NCBI RefSeq assembly: GCF_051014685.1
Contig: NC_135061.1
Location: 7,488,029-7,552,028, forward strand
Source: Ptiloglossa arizonensis
Taxonomy: Eukaryota; Arthropoda; Insecta; Hymenoptera; Colletidae
Length of the DNA: 64,000 bases
Direction of reading: 5' to 3'
Part shown: piece by piece, positions 38,371 through 48,672 of the stretch
Layout: the number at the start of each line of letters is the position of its first letter
How positions within the stretch are numbered: position 1 is the first letter of the stretch
The notes under the pieces: model-generated
Seen by the model: the letters and a program-made list of their open reading frames with translations, nothing else
What the model was told of the DNA's origin: nothing
Database searches by the model: none
Translations under genes and position numbers: made by a program

Positions 38371-38815
38371 AATTTATTTGCACGCTGCTCGACCGTTAAA
38401 CGTTCTCCACTTGTCGTACGCGACGAAGACGCGCCGTAGGAAAGCGAGAACAAGAGGAGGGAACACGAACACAGCAGCGTGTACGAGCACGCCCGGTGAC
38501 GTAGGGGGACAGGGAGGCGATGCAAGGGAGGGGAATTTTATTTCCGCTCACATTAATTTCAACGACGCAGAAGACGGTCGCCACAAGGCGCAGCTTGAAA
38601 TTACGAATATTATGACTTCAACCAGTTCTCAGAATTCTATGTTTTTCATTCTTTAATCTCGGCCTCTCGTGTTTCACACCATATCTTATGAACACATTCT
38701 GGCTCTCTCTAGCCGCGTCGTTTCTCTCCTGCTCTCTCCTGGTCTCTTCTGCTCTCTCCTAGCGGCGGTGGGTCTTTCCTCTTCGTCTCTCGTGGCTGTT
38801 GGCCAGTTCGCTCCC

Positions 38816-38858
38816 GGGGCTGGGGCCGTGGCTGGGGCCGGGGCCGGAGCCGGGGCCT
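38816..38858. repeat. Imperfect GGGGCT/GGGGCC hexamer tract
   Basis: About seven units of GGGGCT, GGGGCC and variants (CCGTGGCT, GGAGCC). It resembles the longer tract at 59.1 kb. Confidence 0.8.
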
Positions 38859-39019
38859 CACGATCACCTCTGTGCGCATGCTGACGCCCGTGTCCGGCGC
38901 GACGCGCGAACGTTCGAGTCGACAGAGGCTCGTCGAGCCGAAGACTTTCGCGGGGGAGACTGTTGCACTTGCCGGCGAGTCTGTGCTCGACCCTGTCCGG
39001 CAGAGAGAGACCGCCTCTG

Positions 39020-39047
39020 ACGGTATTCAGACAGCTTTGAATACCGT
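39020..39047. repeat. Perfect hairpin, 10-bp arms
   Basis: ACGGTATTCA (39020-39029) and TGAATACCGT (39038-39047) are exact reverse complements separated by GACAGCTT. No function is apparent. Confidence 0.85.
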
Positions 39048-40229
39048 TTGAACGCGCCGGAGTAATGGAGAGATGATTGATGTCAGCAGTTTAGCGATAT
39101 GGTAGCTTCGAACTGCGACGCGGTGGTACAGTGACTTTAGAAACGGTGAGATAACAGTGCACTTTCAGCGACCCGAGAGAGAGAAGCTTCGATACCGGAC
39201 TCGTGGAAACTTTACCACCATCCGAGGATCCGATCCACGATATCCGGATCCCTGGAATTCTTTCGCCAACAGCGGCAGAGCTTCCGGAGTCACGGTTACG
39301 GATCGTTACGAAGCCTCGTTGGTAGAATAAACAACGATCGAGGCTATCGAGAGGCCTATACCTGACGTAAATTCACATTTTCCAAGCGATCGAAAAGAGA
39401 ACGAGGAATTTCTCGACCCAGTTGTCCCGCGACGAGAAAAGTCCGAGATTTCGTCGCTCGTGGTCTCGGTGGAGCAACTCGGGGAAACGAGTGTCGTCCA
39501 GGATTCTAATATTCCAAGGGGTCTCGAGTCCCTCCGATACCAGAGGGAAAAATACAAAGTGTCGGAAAAAGACACTTTTTACGAAATCCTTCGTTACGAA
39601 TTTCCTTTTAACGGTAGGCCTGCCGCGTATAGCGGTCAACTTGCGAGCGAAACGCGGATAGACGGCCTATAATTCAATTCCAAGTACAAGGTGGATAGTT
39701 TTGAAACTTCTATTCCAGTTTTACGAACACCGACGACAGAGGTTCTGCAGCGACCTAATATTTTAAGCCGTCGCTGGCGAATTTGAATAATCCACCGGTA
39801 TTCCGGCAGACACTTGAAAAGCCGCACGAGGCCCCTCCAGCCCCAGGCCTGGCAACATTACGTTCAAGTGTTTGACGAACGAACGCGTTACGTACGTCGC
39901 CCGGTTTTTTGTTTTCCTCCTTCTGGTATCGGCATCAGCGCCGAGCTATGTCGAGTGGCAGCCCCGCACGGCCTCTCGCGGGCCAACCGCTGTCTCTTCT
40001 GGTTTCGTTCGCGTTGCCAGAATTCGTGCCCGATCGTTTCTCGGGGTCTTAATGATCCTTTTGTCCAGGAACGTTGACCTCTTCTCGGGTCCCGGGTCCC
40101 GGGGGACGGGTACGCCCGGTGCCCTCTTTCGACTCAATTTCCGTTTACTCTGGACGAATCTAGTCCGTTGGATCCTCCGGGCAGCTATTCGGGTCTTTCG
40201 TATCGACCGGTAAACAGTCCGACAGACGG
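39048..40229. other. Non-coding; nothing recognised
   Basis: No exon, RNA gene or array recognised. Overlapping open frames on both strands lack domains. Confidence 0.4.
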
Positions 40230-40900
40230 TTCCTCGAAATTGGAGAGGAACTTGGAAAAGAAAAGAGATCCTTCGAATCGGTCGATTTATTTCTGACGAG
40301 TTTCGTATGGACAACCTTCGGCGTTGAAGACTCCTCTCGTCAAGATTCCAAACCGGAACATCGTATTTCTCCGATCGAAATTGAATACGGCAGTGTCAAT
40401 GTCCGCAGCTGATACGTATACCTAATAAATCGAGCTCGGACTTTGTCGAAGATACAAGGAGGAGTCTACCGATATCGAAGAGAAAGTACAACGTGCCAAA
40501 TGTTTCTCGTTGAGGCCAACAACTTCCAAGATTCTCAAAACCGGAGACATTGTTCAAAGTTGACGTATTTCGAAAGTTCTTGTTCAAGATTAAAGAAAAG
40601 GGAGTCTACCGGCGCCAAAAAGAATCAACGATCCGCTAAAATTTTTATTTTTTCGCTAAAATCGAAACCCTCGAAAATCTTCCAGAATTCCTGAAAGTTA
40701 CCGTCAGAGCTACGACCACCGAGGAGAATCTACGAGCCGCGAAACGTTCGACGTTGGAACCGAGATTCTGAAAATTGCCCGCAAAAGGGTATCGTTCGAG
40801 AATCCTGAAGTCTACCAGCGTACAACGTTCCCCGGAATTACGCTTTCCTTCGCGAAAGAAACTAGAACCGGTCGAGGGAAAATGTCTCAATTTCCATCCG
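40230..40900. repeat. Possible degenerate tandem repeats, period about 80-140 bp
   Basis: AGGAGTCTACCGATATCG (40461), GGAGTCTACCGGCGCC (40601), GGAGAATCTACGAGCCGC (near 40722) and TGAAGTCTACCAGCG (near 40806) recur, with CAAGATTC/AGATTCTGAAAA words between them. The spacing is irregular and the similarity low. Confidence 0.35.
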
Positions 40901-43900
40901 CTATCAGCAGTTAGCTCTTCCTTTCACGGTGACCAGGCTGAATTCATCATCGGCGAGGCGCAACGCGCGGATCGTTCGCAGGCCTTTTTCTAATCGGTCA
41001 GCCCCGTTTCGAATTGAATCATTAGCAACGTGTCGGGGTTTTTGCGCGTTTCGAATAATAGCCCGAAGAATTTCAAGGTTTCCCGCCGCGGGGAGTTTCC
41101 ACGCGCGATTCCGTCTTTATTCTCGGCGAGTTCGAGACCGGCGCCCCAAGAATCTAGGCCAGCCGGCCGGGAATTTCTCTTTTTCTCGAATCCGCGCGGC
41201 AAATCGCGCCGCGGCGAAAAAACGGCCACGCGGAAAGAAGTAACCCCTGCGAGGGAACGGAGCCCGAGACCAGGATAGATCGAGAGAGCCCGACGCCGAC
41301 CGGAAATTCCTTCTGGACGAACCTCGATACCTGGCTTCCTCTTTTGCGGAAAGAACATCGGTTCACATTTTCACCATTTCCCGAAAAATCTTCGATCCCT
41401 TCGTCGGACTCCATTTTTACATTTTTCCGAAAACGAAAGAAACGTTCCAAAAGTATTAACGCGTCTTGTTCAGCAGAAACGTTTACTCTGCCGGTTATAC
41501 CGTTGCGCCTTTAAACTACCATTCGATCCGACTACGTAGCAGCCCTATGGGAAAGAAAGTATTCAATTTTCTCAATTGAATAACGAGCCACGCGCACTTA
41601 AACTCTTCAACGATGAATTATTTTATTTAAATTAAGTAAAAAATGATTTTACTCGAATCAATATCCAACCGGGACGTCTACCTCTCGGTGTTGCGATTGT
41701 ATTCCCGCGTTCCAGCATCGGGACATTCTTTTACGAATATTCGTTCGCAATTTCAACGATAGCTCCCCAAAGTTACAGCGTATCGAATAATTTCCAAACT
41801 GAACGTACACGTAGCGTGCCACTATCTCCGAAGAGGTTAAACGTCTATCGACACAGATCGACGGAATTAAACGGGGTTACGTTTTAATAACACGAGGTTA
41901 GCGCCGTACCTCGCCTCTTACGCGTTTACGTACTTCTCGTTTTACTTGTCGCGCGTAGACCACGGTGCAACAATACCATCTCTTGCCACGTTTCGTCGTA
42001 TATTTTCTTTTCGATAGGCGGTGTCCGCGTCTTTGCAAGAAATTCCTGCATGCCCTTCGAAAAGCTGACGGTCGAACGTTGCGTCGAGGGAAACGCGGAA
42101 TACGGACAAAGTGGGGGAAATACTTGGTAAGAACGAGGTCCGTTTCGTCGAAAGAAAATATCGTCTCGGTGCTGGGGTGCGACAAAGACGGTCCGGTCCC
42201 ATTGTTCAGGGTCGATCGCGCTGCACTCCGATTCGACGGTCCGGTGTACGTACGTTCATGTGCAAACAGGGTGATAATGTATTCAAGGTCCGCCCCGTGG
42301 TCGATGGTGGGGGTGAAACGGGGCGGCCCGCTCGCTGTACGTACTGTAACAGATGTTAATTATCCCTTCTGTGTATAGTCGGCAAAAAAAGAGCCCGGTC
42401 CCGGCTCGGACGTATCGTCCACTCGTGTATATCCCCGTCGAGGAGGCCTCTCGCGTCCTCGCTTCGAAGGAGACACGTGGCCCGCCTAGCGCGCGCGCTC
42501 CAATCGCGTTCAACTTCCGCCGAGCCCGCTAGGGAAATTCGACGGGACCCCGGATCGAGTCCTGTCGACTCGTCAACGCTCCCGAATCGCCTGCACCACG
42601 AGGCCACGACTGGCCACCCTAGTTTACTCCCAATCGATGATCCCGAAACCACCGGCTTTCTCCTCGCTACCCGAGACCTCATCGGCCCTTTGGCGTTCCT
42701 TCGAATCTTCCGATTTTCGAGCGGGAGATTCGAATCGACGAATGTTCCGTAGCAAAGTATAAAACGCGGCGCGAGTATTCCGTGGCTCGGAAAAACAGTG
42801 ACAGTTGAGACGAGGCTCGATCGAAGTAGACCGGTGCCTCGAGAGGCTCGAGTGACCTAAACTTTTAGGTGAAACGTGCCCTTTTTTCTATCCCCCGGAC
42901 GAAAGAAAGAACGGTAGCTAGCGAGAGAAGCTCCAATCGTATCTCCGAGGAAGGAGCGATTTCGAGTACACCGTCTCGTAGAATCTTTCTTGGAGAATCG
43001 GTGAAATTTCTAGCAAAGGTATCGCAAGGCGCTAGTGGAATTGCTCGGGAAATCGTAACGAGATGTCGGAGCACGACCAGTGGTCGCTTCGACCCTCTCG
43101 ACGTCCAACGACCGGAGCGCGTTTATTTGGAAAATATCCGAATCCGAGCGTCACTTGGCGGACCTAGAACGGAAGAGGTGGCCGATGGTGCGCGCGAGGA
43201 TGGAATTTCGGAGCGACGTCGGGGGAAAATGATTTCTTGTCGCGCGAGTGAACCGGTGCGTCGCCATATTCGTCGGAGGACCCTTAACGGGCCAGTTTTA
43301 GTGCGGAAATAAATAACCGATAATGAACCGGACAAAAACGGAACTAACGATTTTGAGGCCGAATTAGGCAGCGTGTTTCGGATGCCACGGACCGAGCGAG
43401 TCATCCAAATCGATCGGGGGAGCTGACTGGCCGACGCGATGACCGGGGCAATCAGCAGGCAGAAATAAATGACTGGTGATGAGCCGGGGAAGGAAAGAAA
43501 CGATGCTTCCAGGGCTAACTAGATTCCTCCGGTTCGACCGGAGTTGTTGATACGTCGACGAACGAACCGATCGCATCTTTCGGGAGTTTCGAAATGGAAA
43601 TTCTCGTCTTCGCGGCGGAGTTATCCGTGCGTAGTTCGGCACGAAGAATAAAAATGGAACGATATCGTAATTGAAATTTTCCTTGTTCGGAGAGGAACGC
43701 GCAGCGAGAAGGCCAAGTGCAGCCGAGAGTATCGTAGCGCGGGACGTCAACGCTTGCCCTCCTTTTTCGAAACTTCTTTTTCACGGTTGACCCTCGGATA
43801 CACGTCGGTCTCGCGATCCCAGTGACACGGCGATGCTCGGGTTCCTTCGGCGTCCCGAGGAGCGCCGGGACGCCGCGGAACGAAGCGTTTCGCTAACCGA

Positions 43901-44681
43901 GAAACGAATTGTCCCTCGCTTCGTCTTATCGCGGGACCGTCTACTCGGCTGACCGAGCAGCGCTCGTATATCAGCGTAGCTTTTGTTACGACGACGTGCC
44001 TTTGTTTTCGCCTTGTTCTCGCGTCTCGTTCCAGCAATGCAAACGTGGACGATTCGTTCGGCAGCGTGACGGGCCCGTCTCGGGGATTCGCTGAACTTGC
44101 TGTAACCCAGTTCTGCACCGACACAGAAATAGATAACCAGGAATATTCTTTTCCCGTTCCGGTGCTCGCGTCAGCTGTTCGAGGAACCGCAATTTTTGTC
44201 GGACGATGCAAATGAGCGCTGCGCGCACACGAGTTACGATTCGAGAACAGGATCGGAAAGAAGGATAGCTCCGAGCGATCCTCCTTCACCGCGGTACCGA
44301 GTCTCCGATTCCTAGGGTCTCGGCAGGTTTTTCGAAAGAACGAGGCTCGAGCCACGAGTTTTCCTCCATCGATGAACCACCGCGAGACCCGTGTTCGTGG
44401 TTCCCGGTAAAGTTTCCGAAACGCATGAACCGTTCGCGAACGAAAAAGCCCGAGCGTTCGGTTCCAACGGGACCAGGATCAACGGATCACGAGTTTGGAC
44501 AGTTCGCTCGGCTGATCGAGCAGGGTCTCGGGCACTTTGAAGTCACGCGCGGTCGAATCGCGCGCAACAGAGTCACGCGCGAGTCGGAATATTCCACGAT
44601 AAGTTCCAATTACCGATAGCGATAAACATAGAAGACTGCGTTCCACCGAGCGTAACGTTGGTTGTTTTCCGTTTGTTGCAG
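40901..44681. other. Upstream of castor coding exons; CpG-rich, no exon recognised
   Basis: This should contain the upstream flank, or the tail of a 5' UTR intron ending at 44681. A 16-nt hairpin (ACCTAAA, CT, TTTAGGT) lies at 42855-42870. Long open frames on both strands near 43750-44360 are Arg/Ser-rich and featureless. No TATA box with an initiator was found, and the 5' non-coding exon was not identified. Confidence 0.4.
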
Positions 44682-44718
44682 AATGCATTGAAGAACGGAC
44701 CGGTCGTGGAGATTCGAG
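44682..44718 (+). other. cas: 5' UTR part of the first recognised castor exon
   Basis: This is the untranslated beginning of the exon that carries the start codon. It follows a very good splice acceptor: a T/G-rich tract running from about 44660 and ending in TTGCAG at 44681. At least one non-coding exon must therefore lie upstream, and I could not locate it. The leader holds a minimal upstream ORF, ATG CAT TGA (44683-44691). Its TGA is also an in-frame stop for the main frame, so 44719 is the first usable in-frame Met. Exon boundaries come from splice consensus and phase, not from transcript data. Confidence 0.6.
44683..44691 (+). promoter_or_regulatory. Minimal upstream ORF (Met-His-stop)
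   Basis: ATG CAT TGA lies one base after the exon start and 27 nt upstream of the main ATG at 44719, in the same frame. Very short uORFs can lower or condition translation of the main ORF by forcing reinitiation; that is general knowledge, and any effect here is inferred. The ATG context (one A after the splice junction) depends on the unknown upstream exon. Confidence 0.4.
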
Positions 44719-44749
44719 ATGTCCGCCGTAACCAGCCCGTATGGCCCCA
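44719..44749 (+). CDS. cas: Castor-family zinc-finger factor, first coding exon (residues 1-10 plus one base)
   Basis: The exon encodes MSAVTSPYGP and ends with the first base (A) of a split codon before a GTAAGA donor at 44750. That A joins CG at 45310-45311 to make ACG (Thr), after which the frame reads GAG ATG CTT and continues into the long coding exon 2. The fit is independent of homology: a strong acceptor at 44681, an ATG with purine at -3 (GAG ATG), a good donor and a matching phase all agree. It is too short to show up in a length-filtered ORF scan. The exon lengthens the protein by 12 residues compared with starting at the Met in exon 2 (45315). The main alternative is that exon 2 is joined to a different upstream exon, with translation starting at 45315. 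Confidence 0.65.
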
Positions 44750-45309
44750 GTAAGACGATCGATTTACCAACTCGCCACCGAATCGACCCTAAACCACCGT
44801 TTCCTCACCTTGCCTCGCGTCTCCCTCCATTTTGTCGAACCGTGGTAGCCACGCTCCGACGATTCCTAGAACGTTCAATTAACGCGCGCCTGGGCTGAAT
44901 TCTAATTAATGTTAAAATTTGATTCGCGGGAAGCGGAGCAGACTCCGCGTTGCGCAACGGTCAGTCGGAATCGGTCGATTCGAGGCAACGGTAAACCGAG
45001 TCACCAGCCTTTGAAAATACACGTCGAAGGAGGTTCCATCCAGGTTGTGCAAACGAGCTCGCTCGTCGGGAACGGTAACAACGCACCGCGTTACGAACCC
45101 GGACGATCGTTGACCCTTGTCGTCGAAACGCGCTACCGATCGTCGACACGAGGCTTCCCCTTCGAAACCGTACCCGATCCGTTTACCCGACTTCCTACGA
45201 GAACGATCGAAGCGTTCTCCGACCGGTTAACCGTCCACCCTGTAAAAGTCCGACAGAGATCGGCCCGGGCCCGCTTCCATCGGTCTTCACCTCTATTTCT
45301 TACCATCAG
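44750..45309 (+). other. castor intron between coding exons 1 and 2 (560 bp)
   Basis: The intron starts GTAAGA and ends with a pyrimidine-rich tract (TCTTCACCTCTATTTCTTAC region) and CAG at 45307-45309. It is phase 1. Long open frames cross it and run on out of frame into exon 2, but they have no recognisable protein features and I treat them as chance openings in CpG-rich sequence. Confidence 0.6.
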
Positions 45310-45752
45310 CGGAGATGCTTTCCGACTCGGTGTACAACTACGCGACGACCCGGCGGGGAACCGCCGATCGGGACAGCGACTCCCAGTACGAGGCTCAGGC
45401 CCAGCTGCAGATCACGAGTATACAGAAGCCGCGCAACAAACGGAAGAACTTCAAACCTATAAGCAGCCGTATGGTGGAGGTGTCGGATGAGTCCGAGAAG
45501 GAGGACGAAGAACCGGAGGCCATGGAGGAAACTTCCAGCGAGATCCTCGAGTACGAGAGAAAGACGATGCTGTTGCCGAACGACGACAGATCCAAGCAGA
45601 GGCTGAACAACAACGAGGTCAGTCCTATGGATCTCTCCGTGACCACCAGGCCGCCATCCTCCGAGCCCGACGACGACAGCGGGGACTCCCTCAGGCACAA
45701 GTTCATCCTGGAGCAGCTCAGGTCTCAGAAACTGTACTCACCCGGTACCGAG
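45310..45752 (+). CDS. cas: Castor-family zinc-finger factor, coding exon 2 (residues 11-158)
   Basis: This 443-nt exon runs from CAG|CGGAGATG to GAG|GTATGT and ends in phase 0. The sequence is clearly coding: an acidic, Ser/Glu-rich N-terminal region with balanced codon use. Visible elements in protein numbering are a basic patch KPRNKRKNFKP at about residues 50-60, which could be a nuclear localisation signal; an acidic stretch (SDESEKEDEEPE) at about 69-80; a PMDLS motif at 116-120, matching the PxDLS consensus for the CtBP corepressor; and a probably helical RHKFILEQLRSQK at about 139-151. Castor/CASZ1 proteins are nuclear zinc-finger transcription factors. Drosophila Castor is a late temporal identity factor in neuroblasts, acting after the Pdm POU factors. 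The zinc fingers are not encoded here. A shorter product starting at 45315 is possible. Confidence 0.85.
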
Positions 45753-45856
45753 GTATGTCTACGATATCATCGTCCATCGTGCGTCCACGATGCACGGTGC
45801 ACGGTGCACGCTCCTCGCGAAGATTCGCGTGAACGTTCTTTGCTCGGACTGTCCAG
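45753..45856 (+). other. castor intron between coding exons 2 and 3 (104 bp)
   Basis: A short phase-0 intron, from donor GTATGT to an acceptor in the context GCTCGGACTGTCCAG. Two nearby AGs (at 45860-45861 and 45863-45864) would break the frame, so 45856 is the best junction. It contains a small near-palindromic tandem repeat of GCACGGT at about 45796-45812. Confidence 0.75.
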
Positions 45857-46163
45857 GCCAGGAGTCCGAACTCGGATTCGTCGGAGAAGAGCGACAGCGG
45901 TGTCTTGGACACGGAATCCGGGCGTCTGGACGACACCGCTTTCGAGGACGATCGGGCACAGGACGGCGAGGGAGAGGTCGATTGCGAAGAGAGGAAACCG
46001 TTCGAGGGCATGAGGGAGTACGCGGAGTCAACGATGCAAGAACTGTTGGCGATCTACGGATTGGCGGGAGGGGAATTGGCCAAGTCGGTGAGCAGACAAC
46101 TACCACCGACCTTCCTCAACCCTGCGACCGGTCATCATCATCATCATCATCATCATCATCACG
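45857..46163 (+). CDS. cas: Castor-family zinc-finger factor, coding exon 3 with the conserved N-terminal segment (residues 159-260)
   Basis: This exon begins ARSPNSDSSEKSDSGVLD and ends in ten histidines (251-260) plus one base of a split codon at a GTGAGT donor. The key evidence for identity is MREYAESTMQELLAIYGL at 210-227, followed by GGELAKSVSRQL. Human CASZ1, as I recall it, has a closely similar segment (LRDYAASTMTEFLGMFGY, then DELARKIS) upstream of its fingers. The shared core is R-[DE]-Y-A-x-S-T-M-x-E-[FL]-L followed by [FY]-G and ELA+x[IV]S. The exon is acidic and Ser-rich before this segment. The His run, nine CAT codons and one CAC, is typical of insect transcription factors. The remaining protein, with all zinc fingers, must be encoded beyond the window. 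The exon structure is very likely right. The family name rests on this segment alone. Confidence 0.85.
46132..46162 (+). repeat. CAT trinucleotide repeat encoding His10
   Basis: (CAT)9 followed by CAC, inside coding exon 3 and ending two bases before the splice donor. A length change would alter the His tract without shifting the frame, because the unit is 3 bp. It is probably polymorphic between individuals. Confidence 0.85.
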
Positions 46164-47214
46164 GTGAGTGTTTTCTCGACCGATGTTGCTTTTCCAAACT
46201 TTCGATCGGTCCGCCTAACGATACATTTACTTCGATTCGAAAGCGAAGAGAAGAAAAGTCTCGAATCTCGATTCACGGTTCTTCGGATCTACGAGTTCCC
46301 GAAACGGCCGCATCGAGCCTCGACTCCAAATAGCCGAAACACGATCAAAATTCTGATCCAGATTCGCCGCTAATCGGGCGAACCGCGATCCACGCGGCGA
46401 GTAATTAGAGCCGCCGGGGCTAACAGTCGTTAATAGCCAACCAGGGCATCGTTTCGCGCGTAATGGTACCCAGAACGTCGTCCTCCGCTCGAGCGGAGGC
46501 TAGGAGAGCCATTAGCGCGTGGGCGGTGCTCGTACCAGAAACGAAGAAACGCTTCTCCCCCTCGAGCCGTCCAAGCACCTCGGGCCCCTCGGTCGGAGCT
46601 TCGAACCATCTCCGATTTTCGAGGATCCGGCGGACACGGGAGAGGCGACCGTGTCAGGTTCCCCGAATCGTTATTATTCGCGGCGGGACTCGCGCGACTC
46701 TTCGCTGAAGAGAAATTAGAGGCGCTCGGTATTCGACGAAATCGTTAGTCGAGCCAACAATGGGACGCCGGACGATTGGTTGGCATTGAATTCGGGGCTG
46801 GGCTAGAGGCAATTGACAACTGTAACTGGCTGGCGTTCGTAATCGTAGTTGGCGTAAAATCAACTTCGCGCTGCTGACCTCAGTTTTAAATGCCGTCTTA
46901 TCGGGAGACGGAAAACGCCGGAAACCGAATCGGAAATCAACCGAGTCGTTAACTCCGGCCACGGATTCATTGTTTTTCTTATCGCGACGATTTCATTCGG
47001 CGAAGCTGTCGACGACGGTTGTTCGAAAACGACCCGATCGATTCTCGAGCCGAGAACCACAGCTCGGAAATATAATAGTCGACGGGAGAGCGAGGGATCT
47101 CCGTTAACGAATCCTCGTCGAAAGAATCTCGGCTGGCCGCGAGGCACGGCTCGAAAGTAGCCTACGCGAGGAGCAAATACTCGGAGGAGGTGACGCAAAA
47201 GTAGGCTATCGTTC

Positions 47215-47236
47215 GGATCGATCGATCGATCGATCC
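47215..47236. repeat. 22-bp perfect palindrome of GATC units
   Basis: GGATCG followed by repeats of ATCG to CC, self-complementary over its full length. Confidence 0.95.
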
Positions 47237-47463
47237 TGGATCGCTGCTAACGAAACGCCTGTCACGTGTTCATCGTCGCCTGGTCTTTCGTTCTTTCGGG
47301 ATCCGTTTTTTCCCCCCAAGTTCGATATCGATGTTTGAAAAAAAATTCCGCAAGATCCGAACGCCGCGGAGAACGTTAACGAGAAACGAATCGATACGGT
47401 AAAATGCCGACGGTTCTCTTATCACGGTGATCGCTAATTCCTGTTTAGCTTTCGAAGGGACCC

Positions 47464-47495
47464 GATCGGAGGATCGGAGGATCGGAGGATCGGAA
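47464..47495. repeat. GATCGGAG tandem repeat, 4 copies
   Basis: Three exact 8-bp copies and a fourth ending GATCGGAA. Confidence 0.9.
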
Positions 47496-48050
47496 TACGT
47501 AGAAAGTTAATACGAGATCGAGACACAGCTTCGATCGATCGGTTCAATAACGCAATGGCTTCCCTTATCGCGAGCGTTTATCACCAGTCATCGTCGTTCC
47601 CTTTCACGCGTTTGGCAGTCCGCTTCAGAGTTCTTCGAAGCGATCTCACCGTTTTGGAACACGATCGTCGAATCTTCTTCGCGAGATTTCGCATCGCGGG
47701 ATGGTAGCTTCGAACCGATTCGTTCGGTCGAGTCTCGAAAAGACCGAGTCTCGCGAGCACCGGGGACGTAATTTTTAGATTAGACTGTACGCGTGCACCA
47801 GAACAGAATGTGGCACTTACATATTGCCAGTGCATCGCATATGCGCGCACGTGAATATGCGATGGCTCTCGCAAGATGGCCGACTTATAACTCATAAAGT
47901 CGGTCGGACTGCGCGAACCGTTGACTGCCTCGCGATCGATGGATGCCTTTGAGATCAGCCAGCGTCATCGTTTCCCGTTGTCGAGCGTCTCGCGTGGGTT
48001 GACACTCTCACGAATTCCGCGCGGTGAGCGCGTGTGCCCAAGCCCGCGCG

Positions 48051-48087
48051 TACACGCGCGCACACGCGCGCACACGCGCGCACACGC
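48051..48087. repeat. CACACGCGCG tandem repeat, about 3.7 copies
   Basis: 10-bp alternating purine-pyrimidine units; the first starts TACAC. Z-DNA potential. Confidence 0.9.
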
Positions 48088-48607
48088 TTGTATTGTACGC
48101 CTTACCTCGACGCACGCGACTAACGAGTCAATTTCACTAGTCTTCGTTCCCCTTTGCCTCGAAGATACTCGCCGTCGAGTTTTCGAATTGCCTTGTCCCA
48201 GGCTCGATCGATTCGTAGCCGAACTTGTTGCCGAATTAACGTCCTCGTGCGAATTAGGTTTCCTTCTCGAGCCCAGTCGGACGATCGGGCATCTTTCGGT
48301 CGTTCGGTTTTCTTTCGGGCTTGGACGATCGCGAGCTAATTTTTCCTCCCGTCGAGCGTTGTTCGATCGTTTCGCCGAGAACCGAGATTCTTTTCGAAAG
48401 CTGAGAAATTGGTTCGAATAGCAGACTTTGAAATTCGAAACGACAGAGTTTTCTTCTGTGCATCGATCGAGAGTGTACGTTGTTTGCGTTGCCAGTCGAA
48501 GCAGAAAATTGTAAAATGTATCGACTTGGGTATTATTCTCTTCGGAAAGACGTAATTGTGATTCGAAGAAGAGGGCAGATCGGTGTACCGTTGCGATCGC
48601 AGGAAAA

Positions 48608-48672
48608 GGATATAAGAAATTATAAGTGGAAATCGATGTACCGACTGAAATTCCATAATCGACAAAGCGTAG
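48608..48672 (-). repeat. Diverged inverted repeat, left arm
   Basis: Read on the reverse strand this contains GTCGATTATGGAATTTCAGT and continues through GGTACATCGATTTCCACTTA. The right arm at 49104-49168 carries the matching words GTCGATTACGGAATTTCCGT and CGATACATCGATTTTCATTT. About 80% identity over roughly 63 nt, counted by eye, with weaker similarity beyond. It is probably the remnant of a transposable element present in opposite orientations. Confidence 0.7.

Larger units (their letters stand above)
35741..39010. other. Non-coding; GC-rich repeats near 38.3-38.9 kb
   Basis: Both strands are open from about 37830 to 38650, but neither frame has a recognisable domain, and neither begins with ATG. 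Within it is a GCTGCGGCG repeat, three copies at 38341-38370, which reads as poly-Ala on the reverse strand. A GGGGCT/GGGGCC-type tract lies at 38816-38858. A CT-rich stretch and a CCAGTTC word near 38807 could mark an initiator, but nothing decisive supports a promoter. Confidence 0.35.

Noticed and set aside
37829..38656. Long open frames on both strands (275 and 229 codons), the reverse one with poly-Ala
   Set aside because: Both start at non-ATG codons, overlap each other fully, show no domains, and the poly-Ala comes from a GCTGCGGCG repeat. This is expected in stop-poor CpG-rich DNA.
44909..45490. Open frame of 193 codons overlapping castor exon 2 in another frame
   Set aside because: It crosses a good splice acceptor and overlaps the well-supported coding frame; its translation is Arg/Ser/Thr-rich with no domain.
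45315..46013. Unspliced reading of castor exons 2 and 3 as one continuous frame
   Set aside because: The frame crosses a clear GTATGT donor and leaves the conserved segment in a different frame. Splicing out 104 bp restores MREYAESTMQELLAIYGL.
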